This document shows positions 11,755-25,100 of a stretch of 64,000 bases of DNA, piece by piece. Both the position numbers and the translations under genes were made by a program. The notes beneath the pieces are model-generated. The model had not been told where the DNA came from and did not search any database. It worked only from the letters and a program-made list of their open reading frames with translations. The stretch is taken from assembly GCA_028752905.1 (NCBI GenBank), contig JAQNBH010000011.1, forward strand, positions 5,971,625 through 6,035,624, written 5' to 3'. Numbering within the stretch: the stretch's first letter is position 1; each line of letters begins with the position of its first letter. Source of the stretch: Cladorhizidae sp. MBARI D1340-BT2. Taxonomy: Eukaryota; Porifera; Demospongiae; Poecilosclerida; Cladorhizidae.

Positions 11755-13010
11755 TCATGAACACTTACCATCATGCGTATTCATGAACATAATACTCGTC
11801 ATACTTATTCGTGGGGTACTTGTGTTCATGAATACTCACATCATGCGTATTCATGAACATAATACTCGTCATACTTATTCGTGGGGTACTTGTGTTCATG
11901 AATACTCACATCATGCATATTCATGAACATAATACTCGTCATACTTATTCGTGGGGTACTTGTGTTCATGAATACTCACATCATGCATATTCATGAACAT
12001 AATACTCGTCATACTTATTCGTGGGGTACTTGTGTTCATGAATACTCACATCATGCATATTCATGAACATAATACTCGTCATACTTATTCGTGGGGTACT
12101 TGTGTTCATGAATACTCACATCATGCATATTCATGAACATAATACTCGTCATACTTATTCGTGGGGTACTTGTGTTCATGAATACTCACATCATGCATAT
12201 TCATGAACATAATACTCGTCATACTTATTCGTGGGGTACTTGTGTTCATGAATACTCACATCATGCATATTCATGAACATAATACTCGTCATACTTATTC
12301 GTGGGGTACTTGTGTTCATGAATACTCACATCATGCATATTCATGAACATAATACTCGTCATACTTATTCGTGGGGTACTTGTGTTCATGAATACTCACA
12401 TCATGCATATTCATGAACATAATACTCGTCATACTTATTCGTGGGGTACTTGTGTTTATGAATACTCACATCATGCATATTCATGAGCATAATACTCGTC
12501 ATACTTATTTGTTGGGTACTCGTGTTCATGAATACTCACATCATGCATATTCATGAACATAATACTCGTCATACTTATTCGTGGGGTACTCGTGTTCATG
12601 AATACTCACATCATGCATATTCATGAACATAATACTCGTCATACTTACTCGTGGGGTACTTGTGTTCATGAATACCCACACTCATGCATATTCATGAGCA
12701 TAATACTCGTCATACTTATTCGTGGGGTATTCGTGCTCATGAATACTCACACTCATGCATATTCATGAACATAATACTCGTCATACTTATTTGTTGGGTG
12801 CTCGTGTTCATGAATACTCACACCATGCATATTCATGAACATAATACTCGTCATACTTATTTGTGGGGTATATACTCATGTTCATGAATACTCACACTCA
12901 TGCATATTCATGAACATAATACTCGTCATACTTATTCGTGGAGTATATATTCGTGTTTATGAATACTCACACTATGAATACTCACACTCATGCATATTCG
13001 TTAATACCTA
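11755..13010. repeat. 70-bp minisatellite, about 18 copies
   Basis: Period 70; unit with CATGCATATTCATGAACATA, CTCGTCATACTTATTCGTGG and GGTACTTGTGTTCATGAATA. The central copies are nearly identical and the copies at the right end are more diverged. It ends about 20 bases from the donor of the PDZ G exon (13029). Confidence 0.96.
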
Positions 13011-13029
13011 CACTCACACACATACGTAC

Positions 13030-13341
13030 CACTGTTGTCGTGTGGTGTGGCTGGACAAGAGCCAGGTGAGTCCCTGTACACAGTGAGATGCACTGCGGCC
13101 GGTGCCTGCTGCAGAGCTTGCAGGGCAACATTGTGAGTAGCACGCTCCATAGACACATGGTTGATCTTAAGGATCCTGTCTCCCGGCTGGAGGTGGCCAT
13201 CTTTGTGGGCAGGACTGTCGGGAATAATTTTTTTCACGTACACGCCATTCAGGTGGGAATCAGAACCTCCCACTAGTATCAAGCCCACCACCTTTGAGCC
13301 TCTATAAATGGTCACCTCACATTCCTTGTAGGGAATGATAT
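13030..13341 (-). CDS. MPDZ: Exon: PDZ domain G
   Basis: Acceptor CCCATTCTTCAG, donor AACAGTG|GTACGT; two bases, 103 codons, one base. The domain covers residues about 5-92: CEVTIYRGSKVVGLILVGG, LNGVYVKKIIPDSPAHKDG, LQPGDRILKINHVSMERATH, ALQALQQAPAAVHLTVYRD. It matches MPDZ PDZ10 (the domain ending RVRLTLYRD). The binding loop is VVGL rather than GLGF, so ligand binding may differ; other members have LGLS here. Confidence 0.87.
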
Positions 13342-13434
13342 CTGAAGAATGGGGTAGAGATGGAAAGAGATGAGGGAAGGAGAAACAATGAAATGGAGAG
13401 AAAGAGTAATGAACAGATCGACAGGGAAACATAT

Positions 13435-14175
13435 CTCATGGGATGAAGTGCTCACTGCTAGAAACATGCAGAGCTACATATATAAACCATACTTCAAATG
13501 CTACAGTTTACTAGAGCTCATAGAATGAAGTGTTCACTACTAGAAACATGCAGAGCTACATATATAAACCATACTTCAAATGCTACAGTTTACTAGAGCT
13601 CATAGAATGAAGTGCTCACTGCTAGAAACATGCAGAGCTACATATATAAACCATACTTCAAATGCTACAGTTTACTAGAGCTCATAGAATGAAGTGTTCA
13701 CTGCTAGAAACATGCATAGCTACATATATAAACCACTTCAAATGCTACAGTTTACTAGAGCTCATAGAATGAGGTGCTCACTGCTAGAAACATGCAGAGC
13801 TACATATATAAACCATACTTCAAATGCTACAGTTTACTAGAGCTCATAGAATGAAGTGTTCACTGCTAGAAACATGCATAGCTACATATATAAACCATAC
13901 TTCAAATGCTACAGTTTACTAGAGCTCATAGAATGAAGTGCTCACTGCTAGAAACATGCAGAGCTACATATATAAACCATACTTCAAATGCTACAGTTTA
14001 CTAGAGCTCACAGAATGAAGTGTTCACTGCTAGAAACATGCAGAGCTACATATATAAACCATACTTCAAATGCTACAGTTTACTAGAGCTCATAGAATGA
14101 AGTGTTCACTGCTAGAAACATGCAGAGCTACATATATAAACCATACTTCAAATGCTATAGCTCATAGAATGCATT
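13435..14175. repeat. 82-bp minisatellite, about 9 copies
   Basis: Period 82; unit with GAAGTGCTCACTGCTAGAAA, GAGCTACATATATAAACC and CAGTTTACTAGAGCTC. It fills the first part of the intron between PDZ G and the linker exon; 14175-14500 is unique with no feature seen. Confidence 0.95.
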
Positions 14176-14506
14176 GCATTCCGTGGTGTGCGAGATGAAC
14201 TCACCTCCCACCTGGCTGCCTGTGGCCTAGTGATAAGCCTACAGAAAGTAACTGGCATTGGTGGACTGAAGCAGTTCAATTTGTGCTGAGTCAGCATCAC
14301 CACAGATGGTGATGGCTACTGAACTCCGCCATGACAAAGACAGTGTTTTTGATGCGACACACAGTAAGGCTCTAATAGGGGCTAAAAGTGGAAATTCTAT
14401 GATCTTTTTGATTAGGCAAAGGTACTGATGACAAAAACTCGGTTACTCGACGCCACTTCGAACATGTGTAATGCAATGCAATAACCACAGATAACCCCGT
14501 GTTCAC

Positions 14507-14740
14507 CGTTACTGGGCTCACTGTGCGGTGAGCTGTGTTCTAGCTCCTTGTCGGGGAACGCAAGTGAGTTCCTGTTGGAGTAGCGATGAGGGTGCCCTTC
14601 ATTGTGCACATTGGTGTAGCTGATGGCTGCACCCCCTCCATCCACCACACTTGTATTCACATTGCTCGCCACAGTAGGGACTGAGTTTACATTGGTGTCC
14701 ACGCTCATCGGCCGGCGACGACGGGACACTTTCAAGGAAC
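14507..14740 (-). CDS. MPDZ: Linker exon; 3' border uncertain
   Basis: The acceptor is CCCTCGTAG|GTTCC. The two leading bases complete AGT with the previous exon. The frame reads LKVSRRRRPMSVDTNVNSV and continues through a Ser/Asn-rich stretch to about HSEPSN. Two donors fit the phase needed by the next exon: AACG|GTGAAC (end 14507) and CCCA|GTAACG (end 14513). I use the first. The RRRRPMS part could be a phosphorylation site by composition only. Confidence 0.65.
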
Positions 14741-14814
14741 CTACGAGGGATGAGCACGGAAAAGAAGGGGAAGTGAACCAGTACGCAGTGGTGAATGATA
14801 GGAGCTATTGAACA

Positions 14815-14965
14815 GGTATCCAGTATACTACAGGAGGTTTCTAGTATACTACAAGAAGTGTCTAGTATACTACAGGAAGTACCTAGTATACTACAGAAAG
14901 TGTCTAGTATAGTACAGGAAGTGCCTAGTATACTACAGAAAGTGTCTAGTATACTACGGGAAGTG
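14815..14965. repeat. 21-22-bp repeat, about 7 copies
   Basis: Short unit GTCTAGTATACTACAGGAA with variants. The rest of the intron 14741-15526 is unique. Confidence 0.85.
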
Positions 14966-15526
14966 CTGTGACGAGGTAATAATCCTGGACCCAGTGTACA
15001 CTATCGTAGTATATGCGCAAACTTTATGGTTTTTATTGCTTTTGAGATGGGCCTCCACCGAGCAAGAGTGGAGTGCATGTTTCTGTTGGTACAGAGATGG
15101 AAGCTTATGGTGATCAAGCAGCAGCTGCAAAAGTCTAGAAAGGAACCAAGCAGGAAACCTTGAGACTGCTAACATAGCGATACAGGTCAGACGGTTTGAT
15201 TTTATTTCAAGAACTGTCGCATGAACCAGTATGCAGGGGTGAACGATAGGACAGTCTAGCTAGGGACGTGTGTGATAACCTCATTGCCTACTTAAAAATA
15301 CTACTTTTCCATGGACGCTTCCATGGACGCAATGACTTCTAGGAGTCAATCTTACCACTTACACATGTGAGCATAGTAAACATGTTTCATCAATATGTTA
15401 TCTTAACCCTCAAATGGGTGAGTGACGTGGTTGATGTTAACCCTTAAATGTGCAGAGGATGTGTAGGATGTGTGATCTTAACCCTTATATGTGTGAACAG
15501 TGATGGTGTATTCTTTATGCTCTTAC

Positions 15527-15704
15527 TCTTCTTCTTCTCTCTCACGCCGCTGGACTCCACAGGATGATGGTTTCGGTCTCTAGACGTGTCCGAGCCAGAT
15601 GAGCGGTTCTGAGGCTTCTTGCCACCAGAGCTGGTGGCTGAACGAGATGCCACTACCAAGCTTACTTGGCCCCTTGCCTTGGCTTGTTGGATGAGCACCC
15701 TGGC
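15527..15704 (-). CDS. MPDZ: Exon: end of PDZ domain F and basic linker
   Basis: Acceptor TTACTTCTACAG, donor AAGAAGA|GTAAGA; 59 codons plus one base. ARVLIQQAKARGQVSLVVAS supplies helix alpha-2 and the last strand missing from the previous exon, which is strong evidence for the join. A basic and Ser-rich linker follows, ending VREKKKS across the junction. The region may be a nuclear-localisation-like basic patch, but this is only composition. Confidence 0.82.
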
Positions 15705-16024
15705 CTGTAGAAGTAAGCAAAGGCATCTCTATAATACCAAAGGTACCTGCTGTGGCTTGCAAAAAAAAAAGAAAGAAAAAAAAGTTAATTTCAATGTTGA
15801 ATAAATTACATCAGTCATCTCAGTTGTTTGCCGTTACACAAAGAAAGTTTTTATTGTGGCAGAGAGGGCAACCCTCACGGATGTCTAGAGTTCCATGTTC
15901 TTCCTACCTAATGCTAGCCAGGGCTAGGATTAGGTGAACGACAGTTTTGATCTTTGGACATCCATTCAATGATTACGGGATTGCCCACTGCACCACTGCA
16001 TTCTGAAGACAGAGTCAATGCATG

Positions 16025-16770
16025 GACGCAGAGGAACCTCCCTATTCTATTCCATGCTGGCAGAGTCAATGCAGTATAGAGGAACCTCCCTATTCTATTC
16101 CATGCTGGCAGAGTCAATGCATGTATAGAGGAACCTCCCTATTCTATTCCATGCTGGCAGAGTCAATGCATGTATAGAGGAACCTCCCTATTCTATTCCA
16201 TGCTGGCAGAGTCAATGCATGTATAGAGGAACCTCCCTATTCTATTCCATGCTGGTAGAGTCAATGCATGTATACAGGAACCTCCCTATTCTATTCCATG
16301 CTGGCAGAGTCAATGCATGTATAGAGGAACCTCCCTATTCTATTCCATGCTGGCAGAGTCAATGCATGTATAGAGGAACCTCCCTATTCTATTCCATGCT
16401 GGTAGAGTCAATGCATGTATAGAGGAACCTCCCTATTCTATTCCATGCTGGCAGAGTCAATGCATGTATAAAGGAACCTCCCTATTCTATTCCATGCTGG
16501 CAGAGTCAATGCATGTATAGAGGAGCCTCCCTATTCTATTCCATGCTGGCAGAGTCAATGCATGTATAGAGGAACCTCCCTATTCTATTCCATGCTGGCA
16601 GAGTCAATGCATGTATAGAGGAACCTCCCTATTCTATTTCATGCTAGCAGAGTCAATGCATGTATAGAGGAGCCTCCCTATTCTATTCCATGCTGGCAGA
16701 GTCAATGCATGTATAGAGGAACCTCCCTATTCTATTCCATGCTGGCAGAGTCAATGCATGTACAGAAGAG
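16025..16770. repeat. 49-bp minisatellite, about 15 copies
   Basis: Period 49; unit with GAGGAACCTCCCTATTCTAT and GCTGGCAGAGTCAATGCATG. Intronic. 15710-16020 and 16775-17030 are unique with no feature seen. Confidence 0.95.
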
Positions 16771-17031
16771 CTTCCCCATTCTGTTTGACACTCCCTTGGG
16801 CAGGTTCCTCGAACAATTAACGAGCGTTAAATTTGCCATTACCACTTTATCAATTAGACCCAAAGACACCCACTTCAGTCTGGTAATGGCAAGTTTGCAA
16901 GTTCAGTAGTAGAACTATAGTAGTTATAATTTCTGAGTTATCCCCCCAGTTCCTAGCTGCCTTCATATAAGAGGCTCTACTTTTGCACATTAGTAGGTCT
17001 GCACATTAGTAGGTCTGCACATTAGCAGGAA

Positions 17032-17308
17032 GCACATGCATGCATACACACATGCGTGCATACACACACATGCATGCATACACACATGCATGCATACACA
17101 CACATGCATGCATACACACACATGCATGCATACACGCACATTCATGCATACATGCACATTCATGCATACACACACATGCATGCATACACACATGCATGCA
17201 TACACACACATGCATACACACACACACATGCATACACACACACGCATGCATACACACACATGCATGCATACACACACATGCATGCATACACACACACACA
17301 CACACACG
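17032..17308. repeat. CA / TGCATGCATACACA repeat
   Basis: Mixed CA dinucleotide and CATGCATACACACA repeat lying beside the donor of the PDZ F exon. Apparent Cys/Met/Val or His/Thr proteins in this stretch are artefacts. Confidence 0.95.
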
Positions 17309-17322
17309 CTCATAAGCTTAAC

Positions 17323-17580
17323 CTTATCATATGCATAGCCAAGGATCTTCTGTCCATCCACATTGAGAATCTGGTCTCCAACTTGCAGCGTCCCTTCCAC
17401 CTCCGCAGGGCCTCCCCGCACGATGCTAGCCACGAGGACCGCAGCAGAGCCTCTGGTCTTCTCTCCCTTCTCAATGCTGAAGCCCAGGCCTTTCTTGCCA
17501 TCCTTGACCAGCGAGACAGCCTTGACCACAGACAGGCCATCAAAAGTGATGTCACTTGAGGTACTGTCAGAAGTAGCGTG
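17323..17580 (-). CDS. MPDZ: Exon: PDZ domain F, first part
   Basis: Acceptor CGCCTCTCCAG, donor GATAAG|GTTAAG; 86 codons, phase 0-0. From residue 18 it reads VVKAVSLVKDGKKGLGFSI (intact GLGF), VLVASIVRGGPAEVEG, LQVGDQILNVDGQKILGYAYDK. The VGDQIL-VD-IVGY pattern is typical of the MPDZ PDZ9 type. The rest of the helix and last strand are on the next exon. The donor is 12 bases from a CA/TGCA repeat; an open frame reading on into that repeat is intronic. Confidence 0.87.
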
Positions 17581-17852
17581 CTGGAGAGGCGAGGAAGGAG
17601 AGAGAATCAATGGAGGAGAAATCTAGTTTCTCTATGACAGAATAAACACTGAACAAACTTAGAATGCAACTCCAGAAACGTGCCTGAATGTGCGGACTAT
17701 GTATTTCTACATATGCATCCAACATAATTATGCACATGTCCTCAAAGGTAACCACCGAATCTACTATCTGTGAAAACATCCCAGGAAATACGGCCCTTCT
17801 TTTGAAAATTCCCCCCCTGTTCTTATAATACCAGTATTACCTGTTCACTTAC

Positions 17853-18760
17853 CTGTTGCACAGGCTGACGCAAGAGTACAAAGGTCACAGTGGGAGGGGC
17901 CTGCACTAAGAGCTGTTGGAACCTCTCCTGTCCCATTCCCACAACGCTCATTCCATTCATCTTCAAGATCACGTCCCCCCAACACAGACGTCCACACTTA
18001 TCGGCCACGCCCCCAGTTTGGATTCCCATGATGACGATACCACGGACCATTTTGGAACTGGTCTCGGACAAAATGTTGAGCCCGAGTCCGTTTTTCCCCT
18101 TGTTCAAAGTCACAGAAAACAAGTAACCATCCACCTCTGGAAATTCAGATCTGAGGCTCGGGTCCTCTTCTTCCAGTTCTTCAATTGCTCGTGCCCAAGA
18201 ATTGTGGTGGGAATGGTCTGGAGATTCCCCTTGGAGAGTACTAGGACGAGAATGGAGAGGGTAATACTTGTCCCCAGAAACCACGCCCCCTAACCCAGAG
18301 TAATCTGGTTCGGTCTGAGACGTATTCTTGACAACAGGACCACTATAGCGGTCATTGTCATGGCAACCTGCCATTTTCTCATCACGTTTTTGCTTGCCTG
18401 AGGAGTGTTGGTGAGTCAGCTCACTACCTGGTCGACTCCTCCCATAGGCACCCGGCGGAATGGCTTTTTGACCTCCATGAGATCCATTTTGATTGTGGTG
18501 CTCTCTGTGTTCGACTCCAGTCCCAGAATGGAGCTCAGTATTGTTATGAACTTTGGAATGAAGAATGGAAGTTTTCTGCTGCTGTTTTACGGAGGAAACG
18601 GTTTTCTGTGACTGCTGTTGTGGTAAGTGTGAGGGTTGCTGTGTGCCTTGAGTGAGGTGTGAAGAAGGGGGAGGAGGTGGAGGAGGGTGACGCTGGAATT
18701 GAGTATGTGTCTGAGAAGGAATGGGTGTGGCCACCGGAGGCTGCATGGCATGCAGTTCAC
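17853..18760 (-). CDS. MPDZ: Exon: Pro/Gln/His-rich linker and PDZ domain E
   Basis: Acceptor GCATGTCCAG, donor CAACAG|GTAAGT; two leading bases then 302 codons, end phase 0. Residues 1-200 are low-complexity (poly-Pro run RHPPPPPPPSSH, then Gln, Ser, His). Residues about 203-300 are a PDZ domain: FSVTLNKGKNGLGLNIL, RGIVIMGIQTGGVA, GRLCWGDVILKMNGMSVVG, ending TVTFVLLRQ. The SVTL-KGK-GLGL pattern matches the eighth PDZ of MPDZ. The binding loop GLGL is intact. Confidence 0.87.
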
Positions 18761-19104
18761 CTGGACATGCAGAGAATACAAAGCTCACACATACATATTT
18801 AGTGCTGTGTAATTAACTGTGTATTTTTAAATAAATCTCTCAGCTCTTTCTGTCTATCTGACCATCTGTGTGCATGTGTTTCTCTGTCCTCAATGGAAGC
18901 TCAGGGGAGGGAGGATAGGGAAGGTAACTCGACCAGGAGAAGGACTTGGGCAAGAAAATAGGACATGTCCCCTGGCCATACTAAATGGCCACTACAGACA
19001 CAGGGGAGGCAAAGTCTTGGCCCTTTCTCTCCGTGTTCCTCTGTCCTTTAATGAACACTCACAGATAGGGGCAATGCCTTTGGCCCCAAAAGCTGCTTTG
19101 TGGC

Positions 19105-22100
19105 TAGTGCTATATACCAATGCTATATGATTCACTGTGTATTCCAATGCTACATGATTCACTGTGTATTCCAATGCTATGATTCACTGTGTATTCCAAT
19201 GCTGCATGATTCACTGTGTATTCCAATGCTACATGATTCACTGTGTATTCCAATGCTACATGATTCACTGTGTATTCCAATGCTATATGATTCACTGTGT
19301 ATTCCAATGCTACATGATTCACTGTGTATTCCAATGCTGCATGATTCACTGTGTATTCCAATGCTATATGATTCACTGTGTATTCCAATGCTATATGATT
19401 CACTGTGTATTCCAATGCTGCATGATTCACTGTGTATTCCAATGCTATATGATTCACTGTGTATTCCAATGCTACATGATTCACTGTGTATTCCAATGCT
19501 ACATGATTCACTGTGTATTCCAATGCTACGTGATTCACTGTGTATTCCAATGCTGCATGATTCACTGTGTATTCCAATGCTATATGATTCACTATGTATT
19601 CCAATGCTACATGATTCACTGTGTATTCCAATGCTACATGATTCACTGTGTATTCCAATGCTATATGATTCACTGTGTATTCCAATGCTACATGATTCAA
19701 TGTGTATTCCAATGCTACATGATTCACTGTGTATTCCAATGCTATATGATTCACTGTGTATTCCAATGCTACATGATTCACTGTGTATTCCAATGCTATA
19801 TGATTCACTGTGTATTCCAATGCTATATGATTCACTGTGTATTCCAATGCTACATGTTTCACTGTGTATTCCAATGCTGCATGATTCACTGTGTATTCCA
19901 ATGCTGCATGATTCACTGTGTATTCCAATGCTATATGATTCACTGTGTATTCCAATGCTACATGATTCACTGTGTATTCCAATGCTACATGATTCACTGT
20001 GTATTCCAATGCTACATGATTCACTGTGTATTCCAATGCTACATGATTCACTGTGTATTCCAATGCTACATGATTCACTGTGTATTCCAATGCTACATGA
20101 TTCACTGTGTATTCCAATGCTACATGATTCACTGTGTATTCCAATGCTACATGATTCACTGTGTATTCCAATGCTACATGATTCACTGTGTATTCCAATG
20201 CTACATGATTCACTGTGTATTCCAATGCTATATGATTCACTGTGTATTCCAATGCTGCATGATTCACTGTGTATTCCAATGCTATATGATTCACTGTGTA
20301 TTCCAATGCTACATGATTCACTGTGTATTCCAATGCTACATGATTCACTGTGTATTCCAATGCTATATGATTCACTGTGTATTCCAATGCTATATGATTC
20401 ACTGTGTATTCCAATGCTACATGATTCACTGTGTATTCCAATGCTACATGATTCACTGTGTATTCCAATGCTGCATGATTCACTGTGTATTCCAATGCTA
20501 CATGATTCAATGTGTATTCCAATGCTACATGATTCACTGTGTATTCCAATGCTGCATGATTCACTGTGTATTCCAATGCTGCATGATTCACTGTGTATTC
20601 CAATGCTACATGATTCACTGTGTATTCCAATGCTACATGATTCACTGTGTATTCCAATGCTACATGATTCACTGTGTATTCCAATGCTACATGATTCACT
20701 GTGTATTCCAATGCTATATGATTCACTGTGTATTCCAATGCTGCATGATTCACTGTGTATTCCAATGCTACATGATTCACTGTGTATTCCAATGCTACAT
20801 GATTCACTGTGTATTCCAATGCTATATGATTCACTGTGTATTCCAATGCTACATGATTCACTGTGTATTCCAATGCTATATGATTCACTGTGTATTCCAA
20901 TGCTGCATGATTCACTGTGTATTCCAATGCTACATGATTCACTGTGTATTCCAATGCTGCATGATTCACTGTGTATTCCAATGCTACATGATTCACTGTG
21001 TATTCCAGTGCTGCATGATTCACTGTGTATTCCAATGCTACATGATTCACTGTGTATTCCAATGCTGCATGATTCACTATGTATTCCAATGCTATATGAT
21101 TCACTGTGTATTCCAATGCTATATGATTCACTGTGTATTCCAATGCTACATGATTCACTGTGTATTCCAATGCTACATGATTCACTGTGTATTCCAATGC
21201 TGCATGATTCACTGTGTATTCCAATGCTACATGATTCACTGTGTATTCCAATGCTACATGATTCACTGTGTATTCCAATGCTATATGATTCACTGTGTAT
21301 TCCAATGCTACATGATTCACTGTGTATTCCAATGCTGCATGATTCACTGTGTATTCCAATGCTATATGATTCACTGTGTATTCCAATGCTATATGATTCA
21401 CTGTGTATTCCAATGCTGCATGATTCACTGTGTATTCCAATGCTATATGATTCACTGTGTATTCCAATGCTACATGATTCACTGTGTATTCCAATGCTAC
21501 ATGATTCACTGTGTATTCCAATGCTACGTGATTCACTGTGTATTCCAATGCTGCATGATTCACTGTGTATTCCAATGCTATATGATTCACTATGTATTCC
21601 AATGCTACATGATTCACTGTGTATTCCAATGCTACATGATTCACTGTGTATTCCAATGCTATATGATTCACTGTGTATTCCAATGCTACATGATTCACTG
21701 TGTATTCCAATGCTACATGATTCAATGTGTATTCCAATGCTACATGATTCACTGTGTATTCCAATGCTATATGATTCACTGTGTATTCCAATGCTATATG
21801 ATTCACTGTGTATTCCAATGCTACATGTTTCACTGTGTATTCCAATGCTGCATGATTCACTGTGTATTCCAATGCTGCATGATTCACTGTGTATTCCAAT
21901 GCTATATGATTCACTGTGTATTCCAATGCTACATGATTCACTGTGTATTCCAATGCTATATGATTCACTGTGTATTCCAATGCTGCATGATTCACTGTGT
22001 ATTCCAATGCTGCATGATTCACTGTGTATTCCAATGCTATATGATTCACTGTGTATTCCAATGCTAATGATTCACTGTGTATTCCAATGCTACATGATTC

Positions 22101-25100
22101 ACTGTGTATTCCAATGCTATATGATTCACTGTGTATTCCAATGCTACATGATTCACTGTGTATTCCAATGCTATATGATTCACTGTGTATTCCAATGCTG
22201 CATGATTCACTGTGTATTCCAATGCTACATGATTCACTGTGTATTCCAATGCTACATGATTCACTGTGTATTCCAATGCTACATGATTCACTGTGTATTC
22301 CAATGCTACATGATTCACTGTGTATTCCAATGCTACATGATTCACTGTGTATTCCAATGCTGCATGATTCACTGTGTATTCCAATGCTACATGATTCACT
22401 GTGTATTCCAATGCTATATGATTCACTGTGTATTCCAATGCTGCATGATTCACTGTGTATTCCAATGCTATATGATTCACTGTGTATTCCAATGCTACAT
22501 GATTCACTGTGTATTCCAATGCTACATGATTCACTGTGTATTCCAATGCTATATGATTCACTGTGTATTCCAATGCTATATGATTCACTGTGTATTCCAA
22601 TGCTACATGATTCACTGTGTATTCCAATGCTACATGATTCACTGTGTATTCCAATGCTGCATGATTCACTGTGTATTCCAATGCTACATGATTCAATGTG
22701 TATTCCAATGCTACATGATTCACTGTGTATTCCAATGCTGCATGATTCACTGTGTATTCCAATGCTGCATGATTCACTGTGTATTCCAATGCTACATGAT
22801 TCACTGTGTATTCCAATGCTACATGATTCACTGTGTATTCCAATGCTACATGATTCACTGTGTATTCCAATGCTACATGATTCACTGTGTATTCCAATGC
22901 TATATGATTCACTGTGTATTCCAATGCTGCATGATTCACTGTGTATTCCAATGCTACATGATTCACTGTGTATTCCAATGCTACATGATTCACTGTGTAT
23001 TCCAATGCTATATGATTCACTGTGTATTCCAATGCTACATGATTCACTGTGTATTCCAATGCTATATGATTCACTGTGTATTCCAATGCTGCATGATTCA
23101 CTGTGTATTCCAATGCTACATGATTCACTGTGTATTCCAATGCTGCATGATTCACTGTGTATTCCAATGCTACATGATTCACTGTGTATTCCAGTGCTGC
23201 ATGATTCACTGTGTATTCCAATGCTACATGATTCACTGTGTATTCCAATGCTATATGATTCACTGTGTATTCCAATGCTACATGATTCACTGTGTATTCC
23301 AATGCTATATGATTCACTGTGTATTCCAATGCTGCATGATTCACTGTGTATTCCAATGCTGCATGATTCACTGTGTATTCCAATGCTACATGATTCACTG
23401 TGTATTCCAATGCTACATGATTCACTGTGTATTCCAATGCTACATGATTCACTGTGTATTCCAATGCTACATGATTCACTGTGTATTCCAATGCTATATG
23501 ATTCACTGTGTATTCCAATGCTACATGATTCACTGTGTATTCCAATGCTGCATGATTCACTGTGTATTCCAATGCTACATGATTCACTGTGTATTCCAAT
23601 GCTACATGATTCACTGTGTATTCCAATGCTATATGATTCACTGTGTATTCCAATGCTACATGATTCACTGTGTATTCCAATGCTATGATTCACTGTGTAT
23701 TCCAATGCTGCATGATTCACTGTGTATTCCAATGCTACATGATTCACTGTGTATTCCAATGCTACATGATTCACTGTGTATTCCAATGCTACATGATTCA
23801 CTGTGTATTCCAATGCTGCATGATTCACTGTGTATTCCAATGCTGCATGATTCACTGTGTATTCCAATGCTACATGATTCACTGTGTATTCCAGTGCTGC
23901 ATGATTCACTGTGTATTCCAATGCTATGATTCACTGTGTATTCCAATGCTGCATGATTCACTGTGTATTCCAATGCTGCATGATTCACTGTGTATTCCAA
24001 TGCTACATGATTCACTGTGTATTCCAATGCTGCATGATTCACTGTGTATTCCAATGCTATATGATTCACTGTGTATTCCAATGCTACATGATTCACTGTG
24101 TATTCCAATGCTACATGATTCACTGTGTATTCCAATACTACATGATTCACTGTGTATTCCAATGCTACATGATTCACTGTGTATTCCAATGCTATATGAT
24201 TCACTGTGTATTCCAATGCTACATGATTCACTGTGTATTCCAATGCTGCATGATTCACTGTGTATTCCAATGCTACATGATTCACTGTGTATTCCAATGA
24301 TGCATGATTCACTGTGTATTCCAATGCTACATGATTCACTGTGTATTCCAATGCTACATGATTCACTGTGTATTCCAATGCTGCATGATTCACTGTGTAT
24401 TCCAATGCTATATGATTCACTGTGTATTCCAATGCTACATGATTCACTGTGTATTCCAATGCTGCATGATTCACTGTGTATTCCAATGCTATATGATTCA
24501 CTGTGTATTCCAATGCTACATGATTCACTGTGTATTCCAATGCTACATGATTCACTGTGTATTCCAATGCTACATGATTCACTGTGTATTCCAATGCTAC
24601 AGGATTCACTGTGTATTCCAATGCTACATGATTCACTGTGTATTCCAATGCTACATGATTCACTGTGTATTCCAATGCTGCATGATTCACTGTGTATTCC
24701 AATGCTACATGATTCACTGTGTATTCCAATGCTGCATGATTCACTGTGTATTCCAATGCTACATGATTCACTGTGTATTCCAATGCTACATGATTCACTG
24801 TGTATTCCAATGCTACATGATTCACTGTGTATTCCAATGCTGATGATTCACTGTGTATTCCAATGCTATATGATTCACTGTGTATTCCAATGCTGCATGA
24901 TTCACTGTGTATTCCAATGCTACATGATTCACTGTGTATTCCAGTGCTGCATGATTCACTGTGTATTCCAATGCTACATGATTCACTGTGTATTCCAATG
25001 CTATATGATTCACTGTGTATTCCAATGCTATATGATTCACTGTGTATTCCAATGCTGCATGATTCACTGTGTATTCCAATGCTGCATGATTCACTGTGTA

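Noticed and set aside
17006..17338. His/Thr- and Cys/Val-rich open frames
   Set aside because: They are CA/TGCA repeat read in different frames, just past the donor of the PDZ F exon.
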